Both the position numbers and the translations under genes were made by a program. Below, piece by piece: positions 24,451-34,600 of a stretch of 64,000 nt of DNA. The notes beneath the pieces were generated by a model that saw only the letters and a list, made by a program, of their open reading frames with translations, was not told where the DNA came from and did not search any database. Source of the DNA: Dryomyza anilis (lineage: Eukaryota > Arthropoda > Insecta > Diptera > Dryomyzidae); NCBI GenBank assembly GCA_951804985.1, contig OX638133.1:71120367-71184366 (forward strand). Direction: 5' to 3'. Numbering within the stretch: position 1 is the stretch's first letter; each line of letters opens with the position of its first letter.

Positions 24451-25196
24451 CCCTTAAAAGCTTGACTTTTTTTTGAGCTGAAAAAAATGTATGTTATACA
24501 ACTCGCTCATAGGTGTTACTTACTTGAACCAGATCAAAAATACATCGCTGGGCACCCGGACTTCAAAATTGAAAAAGTACATTTTGTACTTAAGAATTTT
24601 TAAAGCAATAGTCGAATTTTATTATGAAAAATCGTAGAAAATGTAACTAAAGCATAAAAGTATGTATATTTGTGGTTTGTCTTGATGGAACAGTTCTTTT
24701 TTTATGGATTCACTCCGGTCATTGTTGATGTCATATTCACACCATTAATTTTCAAGCACTTATTCTGTTCGAAAATCAGGAATTCTGTTGTTTGTAAACA
24801 ACAAACTTAAAAAGAAAACATAAAAAGAATTTCACATATGCTCAATTTTGAACTCCCGGTGCCTGATGGTTCCGCAAAGAACCAACCAAAAATTCGAAAA
24901 AATACACTAAACTAAAAAATTACAAAATTTGAGCTTCTAGATACTACAGCGATCACGACAATATTTTTTACAGCTTCGTTTTCGACAAATTCACCACAAT
25001 AATATTTTTTTGAAAGTACGCAATTTTACAAAAGTTAATTTTCTTGAGGTTGGTTGCCCTTACTGGACATACAGCCGGCAAATGAAGTTTATTTCAAACG
25101 GAAAATGGCGGTAACGGGAATATTTAAAAAAAATTCGTTGAACAAAGTTTTGATTTTCATCCGTTGGTTCCTGACGAACCAGTGGGTATTTAAGGG
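24451..25196. mobile_element. piggyBac-type MITE with TTAA target sites
   Basis: TTAA stands at 24447-24450 and again at 25197-25200. Directly inside are CCCTTAAAAGC and its inverted counterpart TATTTAAGGG, so the tips share CCCTTAAA. TTAA duplication with CCCT-type tips is the hallmark of the piggyBac superfamily. The 746 bp body has no open frame resembling a transposase, so it is non-autonomous. Confidence 0.85.
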
Positions 25197-25200
25197 TTAA

Positions 25201-26249
25201 TGATGAAGATCATCTCTTTCTAATACATTACTTCAATACGCTGAATTCTCTTGCGTCTCATTTATTCTAACTAAATGGCACTGTGGACCAATTACATATT
25301 TTCGTAACAAATTATATTTGATTTACGTCCAAAAGCAAATATGTTTGTTTTTACTACATTGGCGTAATTTGTTTTTATTTTACATTTATGCATTTCTATA
25401 CTCAATTTGACTACTTTTGTATTAAAATTAACTATATTTTGTATTTATTTAAAAAGATATATTACAACAACTGCATTTACATGCCATATTTATTGAATAT
25501 CCTGTACAATATAATAAATTACTAGATATGGATTTATGTTTACTACATTTTTATTTGTCATATTCTTGAGTTGATGCAGTTTTGAATGTTTGCTTTTAGT
25601 TCTTTCTCCAATGCATATAATTCTTATTGTGTTCATTGAAAAATGAAAACTTAAGCGACTTAAAATGTAGAATCTGCAGAGAAAGTTCGCTGCGGAAGGG
25701 GCTTTGCTGCCTCTGAAATAGATGTACGATCTGCCAGACAATGCATTTTGCCAAGTGTTTTATTTGGTTGGTACAAAACACCCAATTTTTACCGACTGGA
25801 CTTTGAGCACGTCAAGACAATACCTATAAATTTCATAAATATGTAGAAAAAAAGAAATACTACATTGTCATAACATTCTTTTGTTTAAGTAAAACTATAT
25901 TTAAATTGTTGGTCGGTTAGCAATAAAGAAAACTCAATAATCGAACTGCCAAATATATATTTTGTAAAATGTGTTTTTAAATTATAAAACAGATTTGCCA
26001 AAGCAGGAAATTAAATTTCCGCCCAGTGGTCTGCTATTTATTTTACAGTGAATCAAAAAATGAAAAACTTTAATCATTTGTCAATCTCTGGAAATCATGT
26101 TTACAGAAAAACAAGTAAACCTAGATAAATGAAACTCAGAACTTAGATTACTTATATACTTACGATGTTTGTTATTAAAAATGGGCATGATACGTTTCCT
26201 GAATCCTCTGATTCGCCCACTTTAATACATATACCTCATACCCTAGTTA
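25201..26249. other. AT-rich stretch, nothing firm
   Basis: The frames at 25490-25781 on the minus strand have no recognisable domain. Words such as TTTACTACATT recur loosely with 42.7-42.9 kb, hinting at an old dispersed repeat, but not strongly enough to call. Confidence 0.35.
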
Positions 26250-26443
26250 CATGACAACATGATAGGTTAGAGTTACATGACAACAATTATTGCTTTAATA
26301 GTATACAAAAAATAAATATTTTCATATAAACTCAATGGTATTTTTTAGTATTTAATGGTATTTTTGATTAAAATAATAATTTATCCTATTGACTATTTTT
26401 AATAGGAAAAAACTATTATTTATTTAGTATTTTTTTCTGGGTG
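26250..26443. mobile_element. MITE copy, CACCCAGAAAAAA family
   Basis: Right end GTATTTTTTTCTGGGTG and interior words AATAGTATACAAAAAATAAA, TTCATATAAACTCAATGG and TTTATCCTATTGAC match the complete element at 46456-46674. The left terminus is degraded. Confidence 0.75.
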
Positions 26444-27862
26444 CATGATTATGTTTTCACTAATAGGGTAATTTCGAGTAGGATATAAAACTAAAAACTA
26501 CTGTGAATGCCAAACCCCTTGTTAATATTGAAGATAATATAAAAATAAGGTTACATCTTTAATATACTGGAAATTGTCTTTATTTTCGTAAATATTGGTG
26601 AACTCTGCATAATCATTAGAAGAATCTCTACTTCAAAATTTCCCATTTGATCTAACCTTCTCAAACTAAAATAAATCAATAGAGTTAATTTAATTTAAGT
26701 TATTTTTTTAATGTAGAGGTTTTTAATTTTTGCTGTGTTCATAATATTCGTAAAACTTAAACTGTTTAACTTTTTAAATATTTAGTAAGTGATTAATTTT
26801 AGTACCTATTTATTATAGTTAAATCGCCATTTAACCCATATATGATTTTAAATTAGTTAAGTTTGCTTTAAAATTTATTGTTTATTTTGTCACACGGCTT
26901 GTTGACGTTTTTAAATTTATTTGCTTAAATGCTCAATGATTTTTTTTTTTGGCTAAATTTAAATTCACAAAAAAAGACACGTTTTATTTATTTCATTTTA
27001 TTTATAAAAAAAAGTATTTATTTTGCTTTTTGCAACCTTGACATCAAATTAAATAATTTTAAATAATTTCAGCAATAATTTATTATTTTTAATTTTTTTT
27101 TTCGACGCACTGACGACGAAAATTTAGCTACTTAGCCGAAACATAATTTAGCAAAAATAACAGCTGTGTGCTCTTTCGCACCTGTGCATTGCCTATGCGT
27201 AGCACGTACTTAATTTACGTTGTTGCGCTCTTTTTTTTTTGTTTTAAAGTTGACAGTCATTTATTTTGATTGATGTTTGAGTTGCTGAAGTTTTTGTGTT
27301 AAAAATAAATAAAGTAATTTAAAAATAAAATAAACTTTCATGTTTAGCTGCTAAAAGTAAAGCGCCTGTGGCCGTTGTCAGTGCGAATAAATGGAGCTGT
27401 GTTTAGTTTGCAAATATGTCAGATGCAGAATTTTGTCAGTTGGTAGAGTGAGCGTGACAGAGACAGAGACAGAGTTATGGAGTGAGTAAGGATGATGGCA
27501 GTAAACATGCAAATGCTTTCTATGCTCTGAAAGTCGTTTTATTTTATTCTTCTTGCTGTTGATGAACTTCAATTAAAATTGTTTAAATATTTAATGCGTT
27601 CGTTCCGTCGTTTTAGAGGTGGAGATGCCGTGTCGCGACGCTCAAATCTCTTAATGGATTTGAATATAATAACATTGCACAGAGGTAGACGTAGATGGTG
27701 TTAAATAGAATCTAAAAATAGTTCATAAAATAAACAGAAATACTTGTGCGTTGTATTTACATAAGTGGTTTCCATTTGCAAAATTTTTATTTCAAGCCGA
27801 ATATAGTTTTACTTTTATTTTGTTTACCTAATAAAACATACAGAATAATTACATATTTATAC
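26444..27862. other. AT-rich stretch with a unique-looking block
   Basis: No gene recognised. At 27100-27250 there are E-box words CAGCTG and CACCTG with several CG dinucleotides, and at 27360-27650 the base composition is more even. These could be regulatory or transcribed host sequence, but there is no firm support. The minus-strand frame at 27378-27572 is dominated by an AGACAGAGACAGAG run. Confidence 0.3.
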
Positions 27863-28007
27863 TAGGGACCAAAACCACTTAGGAATATCGATTTCGATTC
27901 CAACATTTTTAAAATACAATTATATCGGTTCCGGTTCCACACATTTTTATTTACGGTTCTGGTTCAAAAATCGAAAATGTCTCGATTCCGGTTCTTTACG
28001 GTCCCTT
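27863..28007. mobile_element. hAT-like short repeat (GGGACnAAAACC)
   Basis: Starts TAGGGACCAAAACC and ends GGTCCCTTA, short inverted ends around a body rich in CGATTCCGGTTC words. The same structure occurs three times at 43783-44123. CAGGG-type tips are common for hAT-derived MITEs; superfamily assignment is tentative. Confidence 0.6.
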
Positions 28008-28299
28008 ATGTATACCCTCCAAAATAAAAAATTCAGTACTTGTTACACTCAGAAGGAAGCGTATCTGTCAAAGGGAATATTTTAAAATGTATACTAGATG
28101 AGAAAAATTTAGTAATTTGGATCGTTAGCTTGGATTATGCTCACGATAATCTTAAAACATTTTATTGTTTTTCATTAGTTTTTAAATTCTAGAAAAAAAA
28201 TCAAAAATTCTAAAAAATTAAATGTTATGAGTTTATATTGAAATATCTTAAAAACGAATTGGAATTTTGGCATTCGTTTGAAGACTCATAAATGTTTCA

Positions 28300-28800
28300 C
28301 ATATATGATTTTTTTTAAAAGCTCCCGAAACCATTTTACAAGCCCAACCTCCCGAAATCAGTTTACAAGCCCAAAATCCTTCGAATTGATGAGACTTTTA
28401 AAACTCCTAAAACATTCATATTTAAGCACTAGAAATAGTCCAAAAAGAATCCCGATTTTATGAGCCCAAAAACCCTCATATTTATGAAAATTTTATTACT
28501 TCTAAACACTCATATATGAGCACTTAAAAGAGCCCAAAAAAGCTTTCGACCCCTGAGTAAGAGGTACTATTTTATAAGTCCAAAAACCCTCATATTTATG
28601 AGACTTTTACAACTGCTAAAATACTCATATTTGAGTACTAGAAAGAGTCCAAAAAGGCTCCCTATTTCATGAACCCAAAAACCCTCATATTTTTGAAACT
28701 TTTATTACTCCTAAAACACTCATATATGAGCACTTTTATTACCCCTAAAACAGTCATATATAAGTACTAAAAAGAGCTCAAAAAGGCTACCGATACTTGG
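28300..28800 (+). repeat. ~95-115 bp degenerate tandem repeat
   Basis: The block AAAACCCTCATATTTATG ... ACTTTTATTACTCCTAAAAC ... ACTCATATATGAGCAC ... AGAGCCCAAAAAGGCT recurs at about 28468, 28581 and 28676, with looser units before and after. Related words (TCCTAAATAACTCCTAAATA) continue weakly to about 29110. The short plus-strand frame at 28278-28463 is a by-product. Confidence 0.8.
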
Positions 28801-29399
28801 GTAGTAGACACGCTTTTAAGAGCCAGAAAAAACGCTTACTTTGGATCATTTTAAATACCCTTCAAATATTTATATTTTTTAGAATTTCTAAACACCACAA
28901 TTACTTCATTTTCGGATTTACTTCAAATTATAGAACTACTACACAATTTTAAATTTGTTGCTTTTAGGAGTCTAATTTATGAGGGCTCCTAAATAACTCC
29001 TAAATATGAATCTTTTATGAGTAATATATTGAATAGCTCCGAAAACAGTCTTAAAGGAGATACTTTTATGGGTCTTTTTTCTGAGGGCTCATAAAACCCT
29101 CAAAAATTGATCTCCTTTATGATTTCAATTACAGAGTATATCTAAATTGCTTAATGGGGTTGTTGAAAAGATTCGGTATAAAACTTCAGTTGTCATTTTC
29201 GTAAAGACGATATACCATAGGAAAAATCTGAGTATTATGTCAAAATCAATACCCAAAAATAATACCGAAATGGTATATGAGATGTTTATACAAAAAGAAA
29301 CGCCAGGGAAAATCTCTGAATGACAGGGGATTTGAAAAACCTTAGAACGGATACTCTTAGTACCTTAGAACGGAGACTTTTTAACAAGGCTAAAGTCCC

Positions 29400-29707
29400 G
29401 CGGTAGCTCAGTGGTTAGTGCGTTGGACTACGAGTCGAAAGGTCCCCGGTTCAAGCCTGGACTGGGGCTAACAACATCTTTACATAGAAACATTTTTCTA
29501 TACCGCGCTACCTCTCGTCAGTAAATGGCAAACCTACGAGAGTAAAACCATTGCCTATGAAAAAGCTCTCACCCGCCGTTCGGATTCGGCAATAAACTGT
29601 AGGTCCCACCACTTTGAGTACAAATATAACACGCACAGCTCAAAATGGTGAGAGAGCTCGGCCGAAGTTCTGTACAGGACTGTAGCGCCAAACTATTATT
29701 ATATTAT
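29400..29707 (+). mobile_element. tRNA-derived SINE, copy 1
   Basis: Begins with a tRNA-like head: pol III box A TAGCTCAGTGGTTAGTGCG at 29404-29422 and box B GGTTCAAGCCT at 29448-29458. A tRNA-unrelated body follows, then GTAGCGCCAAAC and an (ATT)n tail. Preceded by AAAGTCC at 29392-29398, and the same word follows the tail at 29708-29714. The long body and tail rule out a plain tRNA gene. Three nearly identical copies and several decayed ones lie in the window. Confidence 0.92.
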
Positions 29708-29715
29708 AAAGTCCC

Positions 29716-30020
29716 GGTAGCTCAGTGGTTAGTGCGTTGGACTGCGAGCCGAAAGGTCCCCGGTTCAAGCCTGGACTGGGGCTAACAATATATTTTCATA
29801 GAAACATTTTTCTATACCGCGCTACCTCTCGGCAGTAAATGGCAAACCTACGAGAGTAAAACCATTGCATATGAAAAGCTCTCACCCGCCGTTCGGATTC
29901 GGCAATAAACTGTAGGTCCCACCGCTTTGAGTACAAATATAACACGCACAGCTTAAAATGGTGAGAGAGCTCGGCCGAAGTTCTATAGAGGACTGTAGCG
30001 CCAAACTATTATTATTATTT
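29716..30020 (+). mobile_element. tRNA-derived SINE, copy 2 (tandem)
   Basis: Near-identical to copy 1 with box A, box B, body and (ATT)n tail. Its head lacks the first GC of copy 1. It follows copy 1 directly, separated only by AAAGTCCC, and is followed by another AAAGTCC at 30021-30027. The minus-strand frame at 29882-30124 is an accident of the SINE body. Confidence 0.92.
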
Positions 30021-30359
30021 AAAGTCCAAGAAGTCATTTTGCATAAAAATAACATACGCTCCGCAAATAGGTAGGTCATGGCGACTCTTCTATGCACAAT
30101 TAGACTGTGACACAAAACCCTCAAGAATTAAGAAAAATCATTTGAAAACCCACTCCAAACCAGAGTTTGGATATTTGGATATTTCCCAACAGGTTATGGC
30201 AACTAACTCTAAGGACTCCCTAAGCAGTATGCCATTCGTTTCGAAATCGTTACGAGATCAATGCGAGAAAAAAGGAGAAATCACACGATATCGGACAATT
30301 TCTCGTACCGATATCGAGCGTCAAATTGGACTTACATGATAGGTAGATATCAATTCTTT

Positions 30360-30560
30360 TTGTTGGAGTTCGAGGCATCGGAGGTCGCCGAGACATGGCA
30401 GCCTGGGTAAAGATGCTAATGGAGGAGCCATTCCGTAACTGTTTTATTAATTCGTATAATGCAATATGACTCAAAACTCCCACCACTTTTTATCACTGTC
30501 GATATGGTAAAGAAGGCAATTCAAAGCGTCCAGGCATATAAAGCTCCAGGATATATGTAA
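30360..30560 (+). pseudogene. Non-LTR retrotransposon fragment (pre-RT linker)
   Basis: A short plus-strand piece reading FEASEVAETWQPG matches the segment SYEASEVSETWQTG of the minus-strand retrotransposon at 34.2-34.3 kb. About 100 bp on, a segment reading TVDMVKKAIQSVQAYKAPGY resembles the linker that precedes the SPGPDG motif in jockey-type reverse transcriptases. The two pieces are in broken frames with no catalytic motif. It is a small, old, inactive fragment. Confidence 0.6.
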
Positions 30561-30604
30561 TATATAAGGTAATCTAACTTAGCTCTTCTACATTTCCTAT
30601 AATC

Positions 30605-30665
30605 ATGCACTAACAGACAGACGGACTCGGAGAGTCACGCTGATCAAGAATATTATTTCCTTAGG
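30605..30665 (+). repeat. mini-me-like core
   Basis: An ACAGACAGACGGAC run is followed by TCACGCTGATCAAGAATAT. The same order occurs at 43585-43640. (RGAC)n, a conserved spacer, then a TA-rich part is the mini-me layout known from Diptera. Only a remnant here. Confidence 0.55.
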
Positions 30666-30847
30666 TTTGCAATTTACGTAGTTTAGCCATTTACTGTCAA
30701 GATGTTGCGTCGTATAGAAAAACGTTATCTATGAAAAAGATGGTGACAGTCGCGGGGATTGTACCAGAAACCTTTCGGTTCGAAGTTCAACACAACAACA
30801 ACTTTTGGCTCGTAGTCCAATGAACTAACGAATTGAGCCACTACGTT
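30666..30847 (-). mobile_element. Decayed tRNA-derived SINE
   Basis: On the complement, GTGGCTCAATTCGTTAGTTC (box A-like) is followed by GGACTACGAGCC, then a diverged box B region, then TTTTTCTATACGACG and CAGTAAATGGC, the same order as in the young SINEs. The head carries an insertion of TTGTTGTTGTG. Substantial divergence indicates an old copy. Confidence 0.65.
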
Positions 30848-30899
30848 AAATCAATTGCAACTTGTATTAATCTGTTAAAGTTTGCTGAATTCATTAAAA

Positions 30900-31840
30900 A
30901 CGAATTGTAGAATGTCTCATTTTATGTATTATAAAATTCTTATTTTTAAAATAAAAGAATTTCTCATTTTAAGCACATTTAGTCTAGCTTAATCTTACTC
31001 TGATTTTGGATATTTCCCACATTTTATGCACCAAACGATTAAATCTAATAATTTTTATGAGCTAATAAAATGTTATGCATTATCATGTACCCAGTGACTT
31101 AATTTTCAAAGCACATCACATTATGTGCTATGATCCAAGTCACAACGTTTTATAATTTTCAAGTTTTACTTTTATGTCTGGATATTAAAACTATGCAGTT
31201 AAGTGAACTACAGAAAAAATCAGACGATAATATTGCAAAACTAAAACCAAAAAAATAAAAAACCCCAACAAACCGAGCAAGTTTTGTGGTAACGTTCACT
31301 GTTCTAGGCAACGTCTAGGTTATGACCAACTCTTTAGCCGTTGAGCAGCTAGGTTGCAGCATATTAAGCGTTAACCTCAGAGTCATTAACAATGCAACAG
31401 TCCAGAGTTCTTAGAAAGCGCAAAAACATGGCTACCAAAGGAGAGAAAAAAAATAACATAGTGTTGATGTTAATATTAGCTCTGAAACTGAAGTTGGGTT
31501 GTACCGAAGTAAAATTCTGGTTTCTAGTCAAAGGATGAAGCAGCAGCGTGGTAGTAATTAATTTCTCGTTGCGAAAATAACAAAAAAACAGTTTTTTTTT
31601 GTCTTCAGATCGTTAGTCGCCAACATAGACAAAGACTAGACGAATAAGAGGAGAAGGAGGACGATGACCGTGACCTATGTTTTATAGTTTATGCACGCTT
31701 ATGTTAAGTAGGCGTGGCAATTGAGCATATAACAAATTCGTCAGACGTGTCACTGAAGAATGTTGCCACAGGTTGTAAAATAGACAAAAAAAATCTAAAT
31801 TTCTGGAAAACTAATGAGTCTGAAGCCAAGACCAAACTTA
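30900..31840. other. No feature recognised
   Basis: AT-rich sequence. It lies downstream (minus sense) of the retrotransposon C-terminal relic, so part of it may be decayed 3' untranslated sequence of that element, but nothing specific supports that. Confidence 0.35.
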
Positions 31841-31841
31841 A

Positions 31842-32620
31842 TTAACAACAAGCGATATGTGGCAACCTTGGACTTGAGCCGAGTGACTTATGAAAGGATG
31901 GGCTTGGTTCGATACTCGAGTAGAACGATAGAACGAACTGGTGGAATTGATTGTGTATTTCCCTCGAACACATATATAACAGGTTTACAAAGCCAACGGT
32001 TTTTCGGTCCTCAAGAGAACCAAGAGATGATGAAATGTGTTCGTTCACTATTCGATTCGAATCGAGGAAATCCAAAAAGGATTTTGAAGCCCCTTCCCAA
32101 ATGTGCGAATTGTATTCCAGGCCACATACAGCGTAAATAAGGAAGAGTGAAGTATATCTTACCCCCATTAAGAAAATCGAGGCTCTTGGACACTTCTTTC
32201 GACACATTAAATATATGATCGTTCCAACGGAGTTCACATTAAATTGATATGTGACCAGAACGTCAAGAGTGCTGATTCACAGCGCCTAATTTGAGGAGAG
32301 TGATGTATCCATTTGTTTGTGTGATAATAGTGGGGTCTTTAGATCAAGTCTTAGGTCATCTCTGCAAAGGAATAGATTGTGCTGTGGGTCAATGACAGAA
32401 GATCATTGATAAAATGGGGATGGGAATATTAAGGAAAATAGCAAAACTCCAGGATTCATAATAGTTGTTCTGGGAGAATTCCATCATTGACAACTCGAAT
32501 TGAACGACCTTGGAAAAAATACTATAGCCATTGAGTAAAAGAATTGTGGACACTATATGAAATTAGATTTGATACGAGAGCTTTATGCCACACTCGATCA
32601 AAGATAATCTTCAACCTTAT
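31842..32620 (-). pseudogene. Non-LTR retrotransposon, RT palm and C-terminal region
   Basis: The minus strand carries FDRVWHKAL at about 32577-32604, the motif around the first catalytic Asp of jockey-like reverse transcriptases. Next come GRSIRVVNDG and FINDLLS, then SFAEM at about 32353-32370 where an FADD-type box is expected, so the metal-binding pair is lost. A 131-residue minus frame (31842-32237) follows, reading GLEYNSHIWEGAS and ISSSLGSLEDRKTVG, typical of the region after the RT domain. Stops and frame changes are scattered through it. It would encode an enzyme that copies element RNA at the target site. Clade is jockey-like by motif style, not proved. This half is separated from the N-terminal half by about 1 kb of other repeat. 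Confidence 0.75.
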
Positions 32621-33689
32621 TCTACCCAAAAAGGTTACCAATATAACATTATTGGCATGCTCAGGGCAGAAAATTTGTCTCGGATGAATACAAAATGTCT
32701 GGAATTTTGCAGGATTACTTTCGCCATATTTTCGGAAAACACACAGATAAATGGAAGTTTTCGGGAAGCGTATGGCAGATTATGAAATGTTACGGAATTT
32801 TAAAGCTACCACCAGACATAATTTTTGTCAGGGTCGAGGCAGTTCAGAAACATTTTCTCCACATATTTCAAACAGACAAAGACGAAGTTTTTATCAAAAG
32901 ATGTCTGTTTCTGCCCATTCTCAAAATATGGCGTAAATCTTCCATTTAAATGCCATCGAATTTTACAACCTGCTATACACTTCCCAAGATATTCCATTTA
33001 GCTATTCGTTTAGCTGTTCGTTTGAAATATGTCCGAAATATTACTTAAAAATGCCAGAAATTTTGTCTCGGGACCCCAGATAAAATTTTTGGCAGGGTCG
33101 ACGTAGTTTTGAAACCTGTTTTCGACATATTTCCAACAGACAAAGGCGGAGTTCGTACCAAAAGCTGTGTGTTTTCTGCCCATTCCCCAAATATGGAGTG
33201 AATCTGCCATAAAAATTCCACAAAAATTTACAACCTGCTACACACTTCCCAAAATACTCTATTTATCTGTGCGTTTACCAGAAATATGCAACAATTTTGT
33301 CTCTGATAAATTCCCGGCATTTTTTAAGAATTGGCAGAAAACAGACACCTTTTGATACAATTTCCACCTTTGTCTGCTTAAAATCTTTCGAAAATATATT
33401 TTTAAATAGTCTTGAAAATATTGTGTATTGGGTTTTCAACTAATCGTCTTGGGTTATTCATCTAATCAACCTCCGAGATAAAAGTTCTGGTATTTTTCTG
33501 GATTATTTCGGTCATATTTTCGGCAAACACACAGGTAATTCGAAGATTCTGGCAAACAAATGGCAGATTATAAAGTTTTATGAAATTTACAGGCAAATTC
33601 TCGGCATATTTTGGGTATGGGAAGTAAATATACAGCTTTTGATACAAACTTTTGATTTGTCTGCTTCAAATATATCCATGAAATATTTC
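32621..33689. repeat. Composite dispersed repeat interrupting the retrotransposon
   Basis: Two direct copies of about 200 bp lie at about 32812-33010 and 33072-33275, sharing GACATATTTCCAACAGACAA-type words, TTTTCTGCCCATTC and TTTACAACCTGCTA. A short inverted piece (33330-33400) and further partial copies at 32695-32790 and 33485-33680 are present. Related fragments lie at 4395-4530 and 6574-7010. All frames listed in this interval (for example 32695-32949 plus, 33010-33210 minus) are by-products. The class is unknown. Confidence 0.65.
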
Positions 33690-34305
33690 TAAATTGCCCT
33701 ATGTCTTGGCCGCCATCAAGTCACCGCTTTATCTGGTTCTACGGAAAACATATTGCCGGTCGCTAAGTAACTCGTTGTGTTCCAGATAGTTTACAAGGTG
33801 GAAGTTTATTACGGACTGCATTACCTTGGAGAGAACAGAGCATATTGCAATGGGTTGGTAATTGGCAGTGTTCATGGCGTCACCCTTTATCGGAACTGGC
33901 TGGGCAATGGCAACGTTTCTACAGGATGGTAAAACTCCTCCTTATGCAATAAATAAGGCAGCGTTGGTGAACCATCTGGACCCGAAAATGTACCTCCGAC
34001 ATAGAAAAAAAGGAAAGTCGAGGATAGGCAGTGGTTCATTCTAAATAGATTAGCTTTGTCAAACGGTTCGGTGAAGATCTTATCATTCACTTAAAAATTC
34101 ATGCCTATATGCGAAGTTTTTCGGAAACAGAACGCCAATTCTGAAAGACTTTATCTTTCGACCTGACTGCAAGTCTCATAAAATCGGGAGTAGTCCTTGG
34201 GTTTAACGTTAATTTGGTTTTTATTATATTCCCAGTCTGCCATGTTTCGGAGACCTCCGATGCCTCGTAGCTTTCACGAATAACTTCGATAAAAAATTTG
34301 TTCAC
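33690..34305 (-). pseudogene. Non-LTR retrotransposon, N-terminal RT region
   Basis: Reading the minus strand from 34305 downwards: a 66-residue frame with EASEVSETWQTGNIIKTKLT; a second frame at 33887-34090 with FTEPFDKANLF and SGPDGSPTLP (the GPDG turn of jockey-type elements, at about 33971-33990); then ANYQPIAICSVLSKVM at about 33818-33872 and NYLEHNELLSDRQY, which are the conserved fingers motifs of non-LTR reverse transcriptases. Stops and frameshifts separate these pieces. Together with 31842-32620 this was one element, in the same orientation and in the correct motif order. It is dead: broken frames and a damaged active site. Confidence 0.75.
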
Positions 34306-34600
34306 GTTGCTTTATCGATTCTAATGTTTTAAATTTTTCGTGTATTCAAATTCTATGAGAAGATACGATATTTGAACATATACCCCATCGATATCACAGT
34401 AGTTTTCAATGCAATCTCGAACTTTGTTTATTTATTATTTTCGATATCGTTCCGAATTCACAAAATATATGTAAAATCAGACAGAAAACATCGATAACTA
34501 CATACCATGTAGTTATCGATTTGACGCTCGATATCGTGTAGATTCCCTTCTTCTTGCATTGACGTCGTAATGATATCGACTTGGTTGACTTATTTTTCTA
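34306..34600. repeat. ATCGAT/GATATC-rich segment with a perfect hairpin
   Basis: Words CGATATC, ATCGAT and GATATCG recur. At 34490-34520 ATCGATAACTACAT and its exact inverse are separated by ACC. The word GATATCGAGCGTCAAAT (here on the complement near 34521-34540) also occurs at about 30311, so at least part belongs to a dispersed repeat. Confidence 0.5.

Noticed and set aside
29400..29475. A functional tRNA gene at the head of the SINE
   Set aside because: Boxes A and B are present, but the sequence continues into a repeated body and (ATT)n tail, and three near-identical copies share it.
31814..32140. Plus-strand 108-residue frame as a gene
   Set aside because: It is the shadow of the minus-strand retrotransposon C-terminal region, which carries recognisable motifs.
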